Positions 1 to 10,744 of a DNA stretch of 64,000 bases are shown here, piece after piece. The position numbers and the translations under genes were made by a program. Within the stretch, counting starts at the first letter, position 1, and the number at the start of each line of letters is the position of its first letter. The notes under the pieces were generated by a model. That model saw only the letters and a list, made by a program, of their open reading frames with translations. It made no database searches and was not told where the DNA came from. This stretch comes from Steromphala cineraria (lineage: Eukaryota > Mollusca > Gastropoda > Trochida > Trochidae): positions 66,100,575-66,164,574 of the forward strand of contig OU744725.1 of the NCBI GenBank assembly GCA_916613615.1. Direction: 5' to 3'.

Positions 1-3000
1 TAAAGATGATGACGATGATAAAAGAGGTATGTTTCCATACATATGCATAGATTCGGTTTCTTAAAACGTTGCATAAACTAGTAAAATTGCGAACCTATAT
101 TTGTGGGAATAACAGCAAAAACATATAGTCAGTATCTTTAAACGTTGCATAAATTGCTTAAAACTGCAAAGCTATTGGGTAAAACCAATAAAACATTACT
201 TTTCTTTATCTTGCAGTGAAACGATCAACTGATGATGATAAAGATGATGATGTAAACGATGACAAAGACGATGATGTAAACGATGACAAAGATGATGACA
301 AAGATGACGACGATGATAAAAGAAGTATGTTACAAAACAAATATTAAGTATCTTTAAACGTTGCATAAATTGATTAAAACTACAAAGCTATTGGGTAAAA
401 CCAACTTAACAGTACTCCTCTTTATCTTGCAGTGAGACGATCAACTGATGATGATAAAGACGATGATGTAAACGATGACAAAGATGATGATATGGATGAC
501 GACAATGATAAAAGAGGTATGTTTCTAAACATATGCATATAATCGGTTTCTTAAGACGTTGCATAAACTACTAAAATTGCGAACCTTTTTTTTGTGGGAA
601 CAAAAGCAGAAACATATATTCAGTATATTAAAACGTTGCATAAATTGCTTAAAACAGCAAAGCTATTTGGTAAAACCAACTACACATTACTCTTCTTTAT
701 CTCGCAGTGAAACGATCAACTGATGATGATAAAGATGATGATGTAAACGATGACAAAGATGATGATATGGATGACGACGATGATAAAAGAGGTATGTTAC
801 AAAACAAATATTCAGTATCTTTAAACGTTGCATAAATTGCTTAAAACTGCAAAGCTATTCGAGTAAAACCAACTTAACATTACTCCTCTTTATCTTGAAG
901 TGAAAAGATCAACTGATGATGATAAAGATGATGATGTAAACGATGACAAAGACGATGATGTTAACGATGATAAAGATGATGACGATGATAACAGAGGTAT
1001 GTTTCGAAACATATGCATATATTCGGTTTCTTAAAACGTTGCATAAACTAGTAAAATTGCAAACCTTTTTTTGTGGGAACAACAGAAAAACATATATTCG
1101 GTTTATTTAAACGTTGCATAAATTGCTTAAAACTGTAAAGCTATTCGGGTAAAACCAACTACACATTACTCCTCTTTATCTTGCAGTGAAAAGATCAACT
1201 GATGATGATAAAGATGATGATGTAAACGATGACAAAGACGATGATGTAAACGATGACAAAGATGATGATAAAGATGACAACGATGATAAAAGAGGTATGT
1301 TTCCAAACATATGCATAGATTCGGTTTCTTTAAACGTTGCATTAACTAATAAAATTTCGAACCTATATTTGTTGGAACAACAGAAGAAACATATATTCAG
1401 TATCTTTAAACGTTGCATAAATTGCTTAAAACTGCAAAGCTATTTGGGTAAAACCAACTACACATTACTCCTCTTTATCTTGCAGTGAAAAGATCAACTG
1501 ATGATGATAAAGACGATGATGTAAACGATGACAAAGACGATGATGTAAACGATGACAAAGATGATGATATGGATGACGACGATGATAAAAGAGGTATGTT
1601 TCGAAACATATGCATATATTCGGTTTCTTAAAACGTTGCATACACTAGTAAAATTGCGAACCTTTTCTTGTTGGAACAACAGCAAAAACATATATTCAGT
1701 ATCTTTAAACGTTGCATAAATTGCTAAAAACTACAAAGCTTTTGGTAAAACCAACTACACATTACTCTTCTTTATCTCGCAGTGAAACGATCAACTGATG
1801 ATGATAAAGATGATGATGTAAACGATGATAAAAATGATGATAAAGATGACGACGATGATAAAAGAGGTATGTTTCCAAACATATATTCGGTTTATTTTAA
1901 CATTGCATAAATTGCTAAAAACTGCAAAGCTATTGGGTAAAACCAACTCCACTTTACTTCTCTTATCTTGCAGTGAAACGATCAACTGATGATGATAAAG
2001 ATGATGATGTAAACGATGATAAAGATGACGACGATGATAAAAGAGGTATGTTTCCGAACATTAATCTTGTATCTTTAAAGGGGCAGTAGCACGTTTTTAG
2101 GGGGAATATAAGTTGATGTCAGGAAAATGAAAATAAATGATTCCCATTGAAAGACAATGTATTCAAACTAAATGAAGCAGTAATAAATCAAATATATAAT
2201 GTAGCGTTAAGCCATGCCAGTCCTTTTTCTTACACAAAATGAATTAAAGGTGTTCACCCAAAAATGGCCGCCAATGGATTTCAAGTAAATCTTCATAATT
2301 CATTCTCTGACTATGGATGATTGATTAGTGTAAAGAGATTTTTGACACTATCAAAATAATAAATTTAGCATTAGCGTCCAATTATCAGTGAAAAATTAAA
2401 AATATAAAATTGTCAAAAAACGTGCTACTGCCCCTTTAAACGTTGCATAAATTGGTAAAACCTGTGAGGCTTTGTGGGAAATCCAACTAAACATCAGTAT
2501 TTGTTTTCTTGCAGTGAGACGATCAACTGATGACGATAAAGATGATGATGTCAATGATGACAAAGATGATGATAAAGATGACGACGATGATAAAAGAGGT
2601 AGGGTTACTGCACTTATATCCGTTTCTTTAAATTCTTTTTAAATTAGTAAAACTTTGTAACATTTTTTGAAAAGTTCTGTTGTATTGTCTGTATTGATAA
2701 CATGAATGTTTTGGGTTGAAAATAAAAATTGGCCATGGCATTGTCTTAGACGAATTGCTGAAATCGAGTCTCATATACACACTTTGCGTATTTACTTAAT
2801 GAGCTACTCCTTGATTTTCATCACATACTGCTTTGCTCTTATATGAACGTTATTGGCATAATTCTTAATATCAATCAATTCAAAATTTCATTCCCAAATG
2901 CAAATTATATGATGAAACCTTGTTTTCAATGAAATTCATAAAACAGTCATATGAAATGTGTTGACGGAAGCCAAGTTCACGCACCCAACTAAAATGAATA

Positions 3001-4242
3001 CTAGTTTTATAACCTACATGTTTCAAACATGATCGACTCGTAACTTTCAATATGACTGCTTCAAGTTTCGAAAATAACGTTTGACTGATTGACGTTCGTC
3101 AGAGTCTCGTTTTCGATAACAGTCGTGAATTCAAACCTTACTGTGGTCATTATTCGACGTCGAATAGCCTTAAAAATACCTTTCTTAAACTTCTCGATCA
3201 GATTACACTATTGGTAGAGTTTGGCATATATGACCCCTGACAACTCACAGAGTGGCTCTTTAAGTTGATTTGATTTTACGCTGTGATTGGAGCTAATTGG
3301 ATGCAAATCTGGGATATATTATTCCAATCGGTGATAATCGAAAAACAATATAGTGTACGCTTGTATAATCTCCTTAATATGCCGCATCATCCTCTATATT
3401 ATCGTACCATGATAAACACATAATGCAATTTATATAACATAATTATATTTTATATAATGGTTGCAGTGAGAAGATCACTTGATGATGATAGTTATGATGG
3501 AGAAGGCAATGATGACAGAAATGGAAATAATAAAGACGATGATTACAATAGAGGTAAATATATGTTTTATCCTATAATGGAGGGTGTTATCGATGCAATA
3601 AAGCTATCGGATAAACTTGGTATCCGATTTGCTCAAAATCTGATAAAAATGCAAATTAGGCCAAAGGCTCGCATAGTACAAATCATATTCCTATGATACG
3701 GAAACACACTCGCTTTATAACCTCTATATATGAAATTGTGCGAGCTTTATTTTGACTATTGAGTAAATGAATGCAGCTTAACTATTATTATCATTATCTC
3801 CTCACACAGTCAGATCAATTCACGAAATGTTGATCGAGCCTCTGTTCTTCATTGCCGAGTTTGTGGGATAGAATAGGAGATGCCTGATTTGAGGCAATCA
3901 AAGTTAGTGCAATCAGCAATGCTGTTATAAAATCCCTAAATAGGCTACTGAATGTAAAGGCATTGTGATATAGCCACCCTATCAATGCGAGAAGCGTTGT
4001 CATTTGCTCAAAACAATCAAATGGATTGTGGTGCAATTTTGCATTTAGGGGAAACTGCCGGAACCTCAGGATGTGGTTTAATTAGAACAGAGGTTCGATC
4101 AACAGTTCATGACTTGATCTGCCTCTGTGGGGAGAGAATGCTAGCGTATATGACCTGGGGAAATTACTACACAGATGATATCGTTCTTTCAGTGAGACGA
4201 TCCCTTAATAATGATGACAAGGATGAAAAGAATATAAACTGA
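1..4242 (+). CDS. Asp-rich, dibasic-site repeat precursor, 3' part of a multi-exon gene
   Basis: Visible exons are 1-26 (partial), 217-324, 433-516, 708-791, 901-996, 1187-1294, 1486-1593, 1783-1866, 1974-2045, 2515-2598, 3467-3553 and 4193-4242 (stop TGA). Every internal exon starts after AG, ends before GT, has a length divisible by three and is phase 1-1, so any number can be joined in frame. A unit reads V-K/R-R-S-T, then runs of DDDK, DDDV and NDDK, ending DDDDDKR. Junctions therefore create KR-V-KR or KR-V-RR, dibasic sites typical of prohormone-convertase substrates. The last two exons are diverged (Ser-Leu, Gly/Asn-rich, then an Asn/Asp/Lys tail). The 5' end, including any signal peptide, lies outside the window. 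Candidate roles are a multicopy acidic secreted peptide precursor or a calcium-binding or biomineral-matrix protein. The exon structure is seen; the function is inference. Confidence 0.75.
217..324 (+). CDS. Asp-rich repeat exon, 36 codons
   Basis: Acceptor TTGCAG, donor GTATGT. The last exon base is A instead of the usual G (AGAA before GTATG), so the split codon becomes Met rather than Val at the next junction. It carries two DDDVNDDK blocks. Confidence 0.75.
433..516 (+). CDS. Asp-rich repeat exon, 28 codons
   Basis: Starts V-R-R-S-T rather than V-K-R and ends DDDNDKR before GTATG. It contains one DDDV block and a DDDM variant. Confidence 0.75.
708..791 (+). CDS. Asp-rich repeat exon, 28 codons
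   Basis: Acceptor CTCGCAG, donor GTATG. Encodes V-K-R-S-T, then an Asp run with one Met, ending DDDDDKR. Confidence 0.75.
901..996 (+). CDS. Asp-rich repeat exon, 32 codons, C-terminal dibasic lost
   Basis: The acceptor is TTGAAG instead of TTGCAG. The unit ends DDDNR: the Lys codon of the terminal KR is AAC, so the dibasic site is lost at this end. The frame is intact. Confidence 0.7.
1187..1294 (+). CDS. Asp-rich repeat exon, 36 codons
   Basis: Acceptor TTGCAG, donor GTATG. Two DDDVNDDK blocks, ending DDNDDKR. The frame also reads on into the intron to about 1488, but the splice sites match all sister units. Confidence 0.75.
1486..1593 (+). CDS. Asp-rich repeat exon, 36 codons
   Basis: Acceptor TTGCAG, donor GTATG. 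Two DDDV blocks and a DDDM variant, ending DDDDDKR. Confidence 0.75.
1783..1866 (+). CDS. Asp-rich repeat exon, 28 codons
   Basis: Acceptor CTCGCAG, donor GTATG. One block has a D-to-N change (DDKNDDK). It ends DDDDDKR. Confidence 0.75.
1974..2045 (+). CDS. Asp-rich repeat exon, 24 codons, shortest unit
   Basis: Acceptor TTGCAG, donor GTATG. It has a single DDDVNDDK block and then DDDDDKR. The following intron holds a MITE. Confidence 0.75.
2079..2435. mobile_element. MITE family 1, TTAA target duplication, intronic
   Basis: The termini are inverted repeats beginning AGGGGCAGTAGCACG and ending CGTGCTACTGCCCCT, flanked by TTAA on both sides. Sister introns carry the unoccupied site CTTTAAACG, so removing the 357-bp element plus one TTAA restores a normal ~108-bp intron. 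There is no coding capacity. TTAA duplication is typical of piggyBac-type transposases, so a piggyBac-mobilised MITE is likely (inference). Confidence 0.85.
2515..2598 (+). CDS. Asp-rich repeat exon, 28 codons
   Basis: Acceptor TTGCAG, donor GTAGGG, different from the other units. Encodes V-R-R-S-T with an Asp/Lys run ending DDDDDKR. It is the last highly similar unit; the downstream intron is 868 bp and not repetitive like the others. Confidence 0.7.
3467..3553 (+). CDS. diverged penultimate Asp-rich exon, 29 codons
   Basis: Acceptor GGTTGCAG, donor GTAAAT, phase 1-1 like the array. It starts V-R-R-S-L-DDD and then becomes Gly/Asn/Asp rich, ending DDDYNR. It carries Tyr and Gly, absent from the array units, so it may give a distinct peptide. 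Confidence 0.7.
3791..4140. mobile_element. MITE family 2 copy, last intron
   Basis: The right end is the inverted terminus GATCTGCCTCTGTGGGGAGA then GAATG; the left end is a diverged partner (CATTATCTCCTCACACAGTC). The interior matches copies at 23866-24178 and 29528-29866. It ends 52 bp before the last exon of the Asp-rich gene. No clear target duplication remains. Confidence 0.7.
4193..4242 (+). CDS. terminal exon of the Asp-rich precursor gene
   Basis: The acceptor TTCTTTCAG is followed by a phase-1 start giving V-R-R-S-L, then N-N-D-D-K-D-E-K-N-I-N and stop TGA at 4240-4242. The V-R-R-S-L start matches the penultimate exon, which supports the splice call. Confidence 0.7.
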
Positions 4243-5192
4243 ATCTGAATCAATTCATTCATTCTTAAGCTCAAAAGGAGGCGAATATTTGGATGCAATG
4301 CCTATTTATTTATATCTTATACGTGTTTTATGATTGCAAAATGACAATATATTACTTTCATATTCTGGCTGTACAATTAATTTTTTGCCTTCTATTTTCA
4401 TATGCATATATTTTTTTTCACAGAAAGACGTCCTGCATTCAGACAAAGACTCATATTGAAGCATGTTCGGTAGAATCGTGAAGTGTGAATCAAGATTTAC
4501 TGTTACGTCATTTTAACCAAGCCATTTATCAATTTAACAGTCTGATAATTTGTTCCGTTTATATTCGTTTTCAATTACAATATTATGAGGATTGAATCCA
4601 AACTAAACGTTCGAGAAGCAATGAGGTTTGGCCAAGTTCTTACGATAATAATAAGGAAATTTTATAACGTCCTTCAATCCCAAAAATACTTTGATTATTG
4701 ATTTTATATATTATTCGTCGGCCAAGAGGTGTGTGAATTTTATGAGACATCGACGGTTTGTTTTCTCATACAGAGAGTCAATGAGCTCGGGATTCAAAAA
4801 TATGTATGCAAAAAACTATTTACATCTTAACGTTACAATCTTTAAGTAATTAATTCTGAAATAACGAGTTTAAGCCAAATGGCTTTGCCAATTCAGAAAA
4901 AGAGAGAATGCTTCCTAAACTACCCAGGCACTATCATCACTTTTAAGTTTTACAGCTTTCTTGTTTTTATATTTTCATTACAATTCATTTTGTTTGCTTC
5001 TTTTCATAATTCGTATTTTCGCAAAACAAGGCTAAGAGCTTTGAAACATAATTTTGAGTTTCCTAAGTGAAACAGAAAGTCGCAGGCGACTTTGTATACA
5101 TTTAACTTGTTATAGTTATGTTATTGTTATGTTTGTTGATAATTTTATAACTTTTGTATGATCTGTTCTTGATATGTTTAGATAAAAATAAA
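4243..5192 (+). other. putative 3' UTR with poly(A) signal
   Basis: AT-rich and non-coding. The first good AATAAA found downstream of the stop is at 5187-5192. The ~0.95-kb length is plausible but unproven. Confidence 0.3.
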
Positions 5193-5361
5193 ATATAAAC
5201 ATTATACATATTTTGCTGTTATTTTTTCCCAATAGTGTCTCGGTTTCGTAAATCGTTAATAAAACAACGATTTCCTTCAGTCTAATTTAAATCGGACTAA
5301 TTCCGAGGAATAAAAGTTTCACATTATTAAAGATCAAACTTGATCTGGGGCCCCTCTCCAC

Positions 5362-5991
5362 TACAGCTGCATATCTTAAGTTTGTTCACTTACTTTCGCA
5401 TCCTAGCGCAAATATCATGTCATTTGTAACATCTCTGAGACATATTATCATTGTGAAAACGAAACCAATAATGATACAATTTCATTGCATTAGTTACGAT
5501 TCAGTTTGTGTTGTCATATTCGTATGTCATACCTAATAGATAGCTGAAACAAATTCGGCAATTCATTGAAGTGACCAGGGGTAAATATTTCGAAAACACT
5601 GATTTCTATTTTGCTCTACAAAATCTTTCATAAGTGATCAACAGCTTAAGATATTATTCATATGTGTTCCTCTGCCTTAAGGCAACGTAACTGTGTTGAG
5701 TTTTGTCCTACAAAAATTACATGGATGATTTTAATCGACATTAAGGAAAATCAAAATTTCACAAATATGACCTCATCTGTCCATTTAACAATGCCAAATA
5801 TCGACATTCAGCACCAGTGACAAGACGACCCCGAACTATGGTTTGGGAATGATTATTTCACACATGGACAATTGATGATATTCTGTAAGTGGTCCTGAAG
5901 TTATTTTATGAACGTCAAAACGAAACCCAAATTACATGTTATATGCACTAAGATCACAAGCAGGTGAACAAACTTAAGGTACGCAGCTGTA
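5362..5991. mobile_element. MITE family 3, long-TIR element, copy A
   Basis: Starts TACAGCTGCATATCTTAAG and ends CTTAAGGTACGCAGCTGTA. The inverted ends extend ~100 bp and include a shared ATGT.AATT and GTTTCG block. Both copies have TA at each edge, fitting a TA target duplication (Tc1/mariner type, inference). No transposase is present. Confidence 0.7.
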
Positions 5992-6242
5992 GGTCCTACT
6001 GCTGTCCCGTAGGACGCATGTTCTGGAAGGAAATCAGCTAACCAATCACGAGTTGTCCGACAAAAGCCTTCGGCATCAGTAGCTAGGGGCAGGTAACTCC
6101 TGTTAACCTGGCTTTCAAGGGCCGGGGACGTTGCTTTCAACTTGGCTCCCGCTAGAGGTGTTTTGTAAGGGGTGATGATGTGATTGGACTGCTAACGTGG
6201 TTTTGCCTATACTGAACAAGTATACTGAACACGTAAACAAGG

Positions 6243-6367
6243 CCCAGGGCCTCCTTTCACAAAGCCTTAAGGTGATCGTAAGTCCTTAAGGTAACCTTAG
6301 TACAATGTTAAAGAATGGGAGTTAAGGTCAACCTTAGTAAAGATTGCTTTGTGAAAGGAGACCCTGG
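6243..6367. mobile_element. 125-bp foldback MITE
   Basis: Nearly the whole sequence is an inverted repeat: CCCAGGGCCTCCTTTCACAA at one end and TTGTGAAAGGAGACCCTGG at the other, with internal CTTAAGG/CCTTAG blocks. There is no coding capacity. Confidence 0.75.
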
Positions 6368-7349
6368 TATAAATTCATGCGACTTGCGGGACTGCTGTCA
6401 GACATAGAGTAGAGGATCTCGTATCTCTATCGGGTTAATATTTGAATTTTTTATCACTCAGAACTAGGTCGATTTTAATCAAACTGGGATTCCCTTGTGT
6501 CGGTGCACAAAGGGTCGTGTATCAATCACATTAAATACACATTAGGTTTCAAGGTTTGCGTTACATGTTCTGATTCATTACTCTGTCGATGGCGTCATTA
6601 AGTTCTACAACTCTCAAACAGGTGAATCAAAATATTTCAAAATTATATCATATTCATTATAATTCATTTCAATGGCTCAATTTCTTGTTACTCCATAGAT
6701 ATTTTCAATAATATTATATCAAAAAAGTCCCAAATCCAAACATCATTTTAACGTGAGAGAAACAAATACAAACATTATCATAATACAGAATTACCGAGAT
6801 GTTTGAAAAGATAAAATGATACAAAAACATCTTCTTTGGAGCTGTGTTATAATATGTAAACATTATCGGACTAAAACAGCTTTAAGGACGAGTAAAAGGT
6901 TTGACCTCGTGTAAATGAGAATGAGCTCTTCTCTGTTTTATTCAAAAGAAGAGAGGTTATGGAAATATTGTGGCATTACGTAGCGATTTCAGATTATTCT
7001 CCATCAACTTGATGGTGACGAATAACGAAATCAGAATATATCCCATTTAGTTTTTGTCGCTTAAGTCCAATACTTGTAAACGTAAAAAGCTATAAAACAC
7101 ATGAGTATGAGGTTCGTCCACCGACATCTGTAATGATTATTGAAGAAATTTCAACAATCCATTATTATGGCAGACATGTCAGAAAATTGTACTGCGGCAA
7201 AGGTAGTTATGTTCTCTACAACATGAGAGTCTTTAAATCGTGTCTGTAGGATTCACATTCATCATTTCAGAGTAAAGTTTTTATAATTTAATAAATATAA
7301 GATATGTGAAAAAATATGTTAAGTTCATATTTCAATTCATTGTAATCAC
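6368..7349. other. no supported gene
   Basis: AT-rich. One short open stretch starts with ATG near 7170 and runs into a possible GTAGTT donor. It is too short to call. Confidence 0.3.
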
Positions 7350-7700
7350 ACTATTCCAACTCTTTTAGCTTCATCATACAGATATGTCTATAGGTTCAGA
7401 GGACTTCACCGGAAGTGGGTCTCCTAGACGGATTATTATCCTTGTATCGGTTTCCTATTTTCCTAAGGTCTTGTACAATATCAGAAGTGTTCCAGCTACC
7501 AATGCAATGGTAACATACGTCGGGTATTTTCAACATATCACAATTTTCGTCAAATTCCCTCTGGGTATGAAAGCATCCTTGGGGGTTGAAGGTTGCATTA
7601 GGAATAAACACTAAACATTTAGGCTCGCAAAATACAATGTTTATTCCTAATGCAGGATATTTAAGATCAGAAAACACACTCACGTGATAACCTCTATTTA
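7350..7700 (-). pseudogene. POMK-like last-exon fragment, broken
   Basis: On the minus strand the reading matches the C-terminal third of the two POMK-like genes downstream: a diverged SDLKY for ADLDY, then FNP, MLKIPDVC for VWKIPDVC, the IGSWNTSD segment and NPSRRPTSGEVL. An in-frame stop follows GEVL where the intact genes continue (xYRQVL). The remaining frame still follows the paralogues to a second stop. Upstream kinase sequence and the other exons are absent, so this is a decayed partial duplicate in inverted orientation. Confidence 0.8.
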
Positions 7701-8104
7701 TCCCACAACACGACAACATAAGCTACCCTGAAACACGTCCTGTTGCCATATCCAAGCGCCGTTGTTTTGCGGTTGTTTTGCTATGCATATCGTGTGATCC
7801 AGACTTGAAGCCAGTCGAACACTTATGGGTCTACCTTTATCAATACGTCTGATGACTATCAGTGCCATTTATCAACAATCAACAGCTGGCATAATATCTG
7901 CTAAAATTATATCAACAGTTCACACCCGACCTCACCAGTGGGATTTTTTTTCCATTTAATAGCGTCTGTGGTAGTCAAACTCACCATCAGGCTAACGTTT
8001 GATGTCGTTCTCTGTGTTTTATCAAACTAACTGTTCTAGAAAAGCAAACAAATCACTTCCAGTAACACGTTTCAAGGAAATACATATGAATCAACTTATC
8101 CTTA

Positions 8105-8705
8105 TACAGCTGCGTATCTTAAGTTTTTCACTTGCTTGTGTGAAAATATCATGTAAATTGAGTTTCATTTTGACGTCCATAAAATAACTCCAGGAGCACC
8201 TACAAAGGACAAGCAATTATCCATTAGTAAAACAATCTTTCCCAAACCATATTTCGGGATCGCCTTGTCACTGGTACTGAATTGAGATAATTGGCATGAT
8301 AAGATAGATAGGGTTCTATTTGTGAAATTCAGATTTTCTTAAATTTCGATTTAAGTATTCCATATAAACATTGTAAGAAAGAAATCATTACAATTACATT
8401 GCAGTAATGCAAATGAACAATTATGACTCAAGTCTAAAGCTAATGATCACTAATGAAGGATTTTGTAGCGATAAATACAAAATAGTGTTTTCGAAATTTT
8501 GACATCTGGTCATTTCAATGCCCAGCAAAATAGTTACGGTTATCTTTAAGGTATGGCATACGAATATGTTAACGCAAGCTGAATGTTAGCCTATGTACTC
8601 AAAATTCAACATTATCCGTTTCGTTTTCGCAGTATGGGATGCCCCAAAGACATTCCAAATTACATGATGTTTGCACTAGAACACAGGTAAGTGAACGCAG
8701 CTGTA
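8105..8705. mobile_element. MITE family 3, copy B, inverted relative to copy A
   Basis: Starts TACAGCTGCGTATCTTAAG and ends GAACGCAGCTGTA, with TA on each side. Interior blocks match copy A on the opposite strand (for example AACCATATTTCGGGATCG versus its complement near 5830). Confidence 0.7.
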
Positions 8706-8812
8706 TATACATAAATAGTAATATTCTCTAAAATTGCGTATCTGCATAATAAAGAAGAAACTTAATCTAAATAAAATTTATTTGCGTTTCATATATTTAC
8801 ACCAAAAGGCAG

Positions 8813-9156
8813 TAGCACGTTTTAGGGGGAATAAAAGGTGATGTCAAGACATTGAAAATAAATGGTTCCAATTGAAAGACAATAGGTTTAACAAAGTGAA
8901 GCAGTAATAAATCAAATATATAATGTTAACTTCAGCCATATTATTAATTTTCTTACCCAAATAAATTAAATGTGTTTACACAAAAATGGCCTCCAATGGA
9001 CTTTATGTAAACCTTACAATGTTTTTTCCTACTATACATGATAGGTTTGTGTAATGAGATCGTGACACTACCAAAATAATACATTTAGCATTATCGTACA
9101 ATTATCACTAAAAAAAGGATAATATAAAATTTTCAAAACCGTGCTACTGCCCCTTT
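8813..9156. mobile_element. MITE family 1 copy
   Basis: Left end AAGGCAGTAGCACGTTTTAG, right end CCGTGCTACTGCCCCTTTAA. The interior includes GAAGCAGTAATAAATCAAAT, as in the copy at 2079. The left TTAA is degraded. Confidence 0.75.
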
Positions 9157-10744
9157 AATACGCACGCAAATACCAACGGAAGTGCAGACTGACCATGAAA
9201 TAAGAAGCTATTCGTGATAAATTGCTGAATAAATTGCATGATTATGTTCACAACCCTAATATCTCAAATACATTGTATGTTTCAAGTCAGTATATGAATA
9301 ATCAGTCAAGAGGTAATTGGTCTTTTCATCTTTTTGTTACTAAGTAACAGAATATGCTGGTAAACATATTTTAAAAGATTGAAATAGATACATGACATAC
9401 ATGAGACAAGCTTGAAGTATTCAAGAGTAGATCACATAACTAATTAGACTGTTATCAAACATTTTTTTAAAATACGGTGCTTAATTGGAATGGTGTAGAA
9501 AAATAGGAAACGGAAGTCGTTTGTTACGTCAACTTCTGAACAACGGAAGGCACAGTGTTATTGAAAACTTGATTAAAATATAGTCGCAAGCGACGATAAA
9601 AGGATTCAGCCGCATTTTTATCTTGTTCATCACAAAAATAAACATGTCAGGATTAGGTCCTGAACATTTCATTCAATTCTGCTTATGCATTAAAGATGCT
9701 GTATCATACTTGCATATTTTAAAAAGTATTTTTAATGTATTCGTTGTTTTTTTAGAAAAAGTTAGCGACCAACCTAGGGAAAATCGGACCAAAATTCATT
9801 AAACATGAGATAATTTACCAAAATTACGGAAACGGCAGCCAACATAAAGGCGAAGCAAGTGTGGCCATCTCACAACTTTCGGTCTCTTAATATACGCTTG
9901 GAAACCGTCTTTGTCGTGCACGACTAGATTTTCTGTTCTTTTTCTCGGAATAAGGTATTTGTTGCTGGGCGTCGAAATCAGTATGTTATTGTTGATTAAA
10001 CAATCTAAATATGATATCAAAATTTCGACGAAAGATTTGTCTACAAAGTGATGTAATTGTAATTTGGAATAACACCCTTCTTGTTGAGTAGAAGACATGC
10101 ACAAAATTTGAAAACATCGGATGAATAGTTTTTCGTAATTGGTCGAACAAAAATGTCCTCGTACCGACAGAAGGTCGGAAGGACAGATAGAAAGACGGAC
10201 GGAATCGTTGGTATTACTATATAGCTATATACCCATGACCTTTGATAAACAATTCTTAACAAATGTATGATTTATGAAAGGTATGATGAATTAATTCTCT
10301 CTTTCAAACCATTTTAGAGTTAGAAATCATTCGCATATTCTGGAAGTGGAAAGACACCAGAGAGAAGAGAGACATGGCTATGGAACAGATACAGTGGTCT
10401 CCCCCTGTCATTGTTATGTGTTGGATTTCCACGGCACTCTCAGCTACAGAGTTCCCTCCCTTGGCTAGAGTTTGTCATGTGCAAGAAGAAATGCCTCACC
10501 ACAAGAGCCTGGTGTATTCGTCCTTGACCTTTACATGATATCTACAAGGTGACGTCATTCCGTCGTTTGAAACTGATTTACTCAAGATGAATATTAGCAA
10601 GGTTAGTATTGTTCCTCTTCTTATTACATAAAGCAACGCATATGTTGCATTTGATCATATAAAAGAAATATCACCTTTTTGACAACGTGACGCCATGAAT
10701 AATGACGATCTATATCGATTCTATTACATTGATTCGCAGCTTCA
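9157..10744. other. mostly unassigned; one open minus-strand stretch
   Basis: On the minus strand 10104-9799 is open for 101 codons. It reads LISYLDCLINNNILISTPSN, then KYLIPRKRTE, faintly like the end of a COR-type domain, but splice sites and a partner exon are not evident. On the plus strand 10374-10538 is a 54-aa open frame with a hydrophobic N-terminal part. Neither is a supported gene. Confidence 0.2.

Larger units (their letters stand above)
1..2598 (+). repeat. tandem array of exon-plus-intron units
   Basis: Exon starts recur every ~191-299 bp. Introns fall into two size classes, ~190 bp and ~108 bp. The long class contains two copies of an ~82-bp subrepeat (marker GTTGCATAAA); the short class has one. 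Exons vary in 12- or 24-nt steps (72, 84, 96, 108 nt), that is by 4-residue blocks. The pattern indicates unequal exchange of whole exon-intron units plus slippage inside exons. Confidence 0.85.

Noticed and set aside
1186..1488. 100-codon open frame through an Asp-rich exon and its intron
   Set aside because: It reads past a conserved GTATG donor and only remains open by chance; sister units show the exon ends at 1294.
9799..10104. Possible COR-domain-like exon on the minus strand
   Set aside because: Resemblance is faint and no neighbouring exons or clean splice sites were found.
10374..10538. 54-aa open frame with hydrophobic start
   Set aside because: No splice partner, homologue or regulatory context; a nearby GTTAGT donor after AGCAAG is suggestive only.
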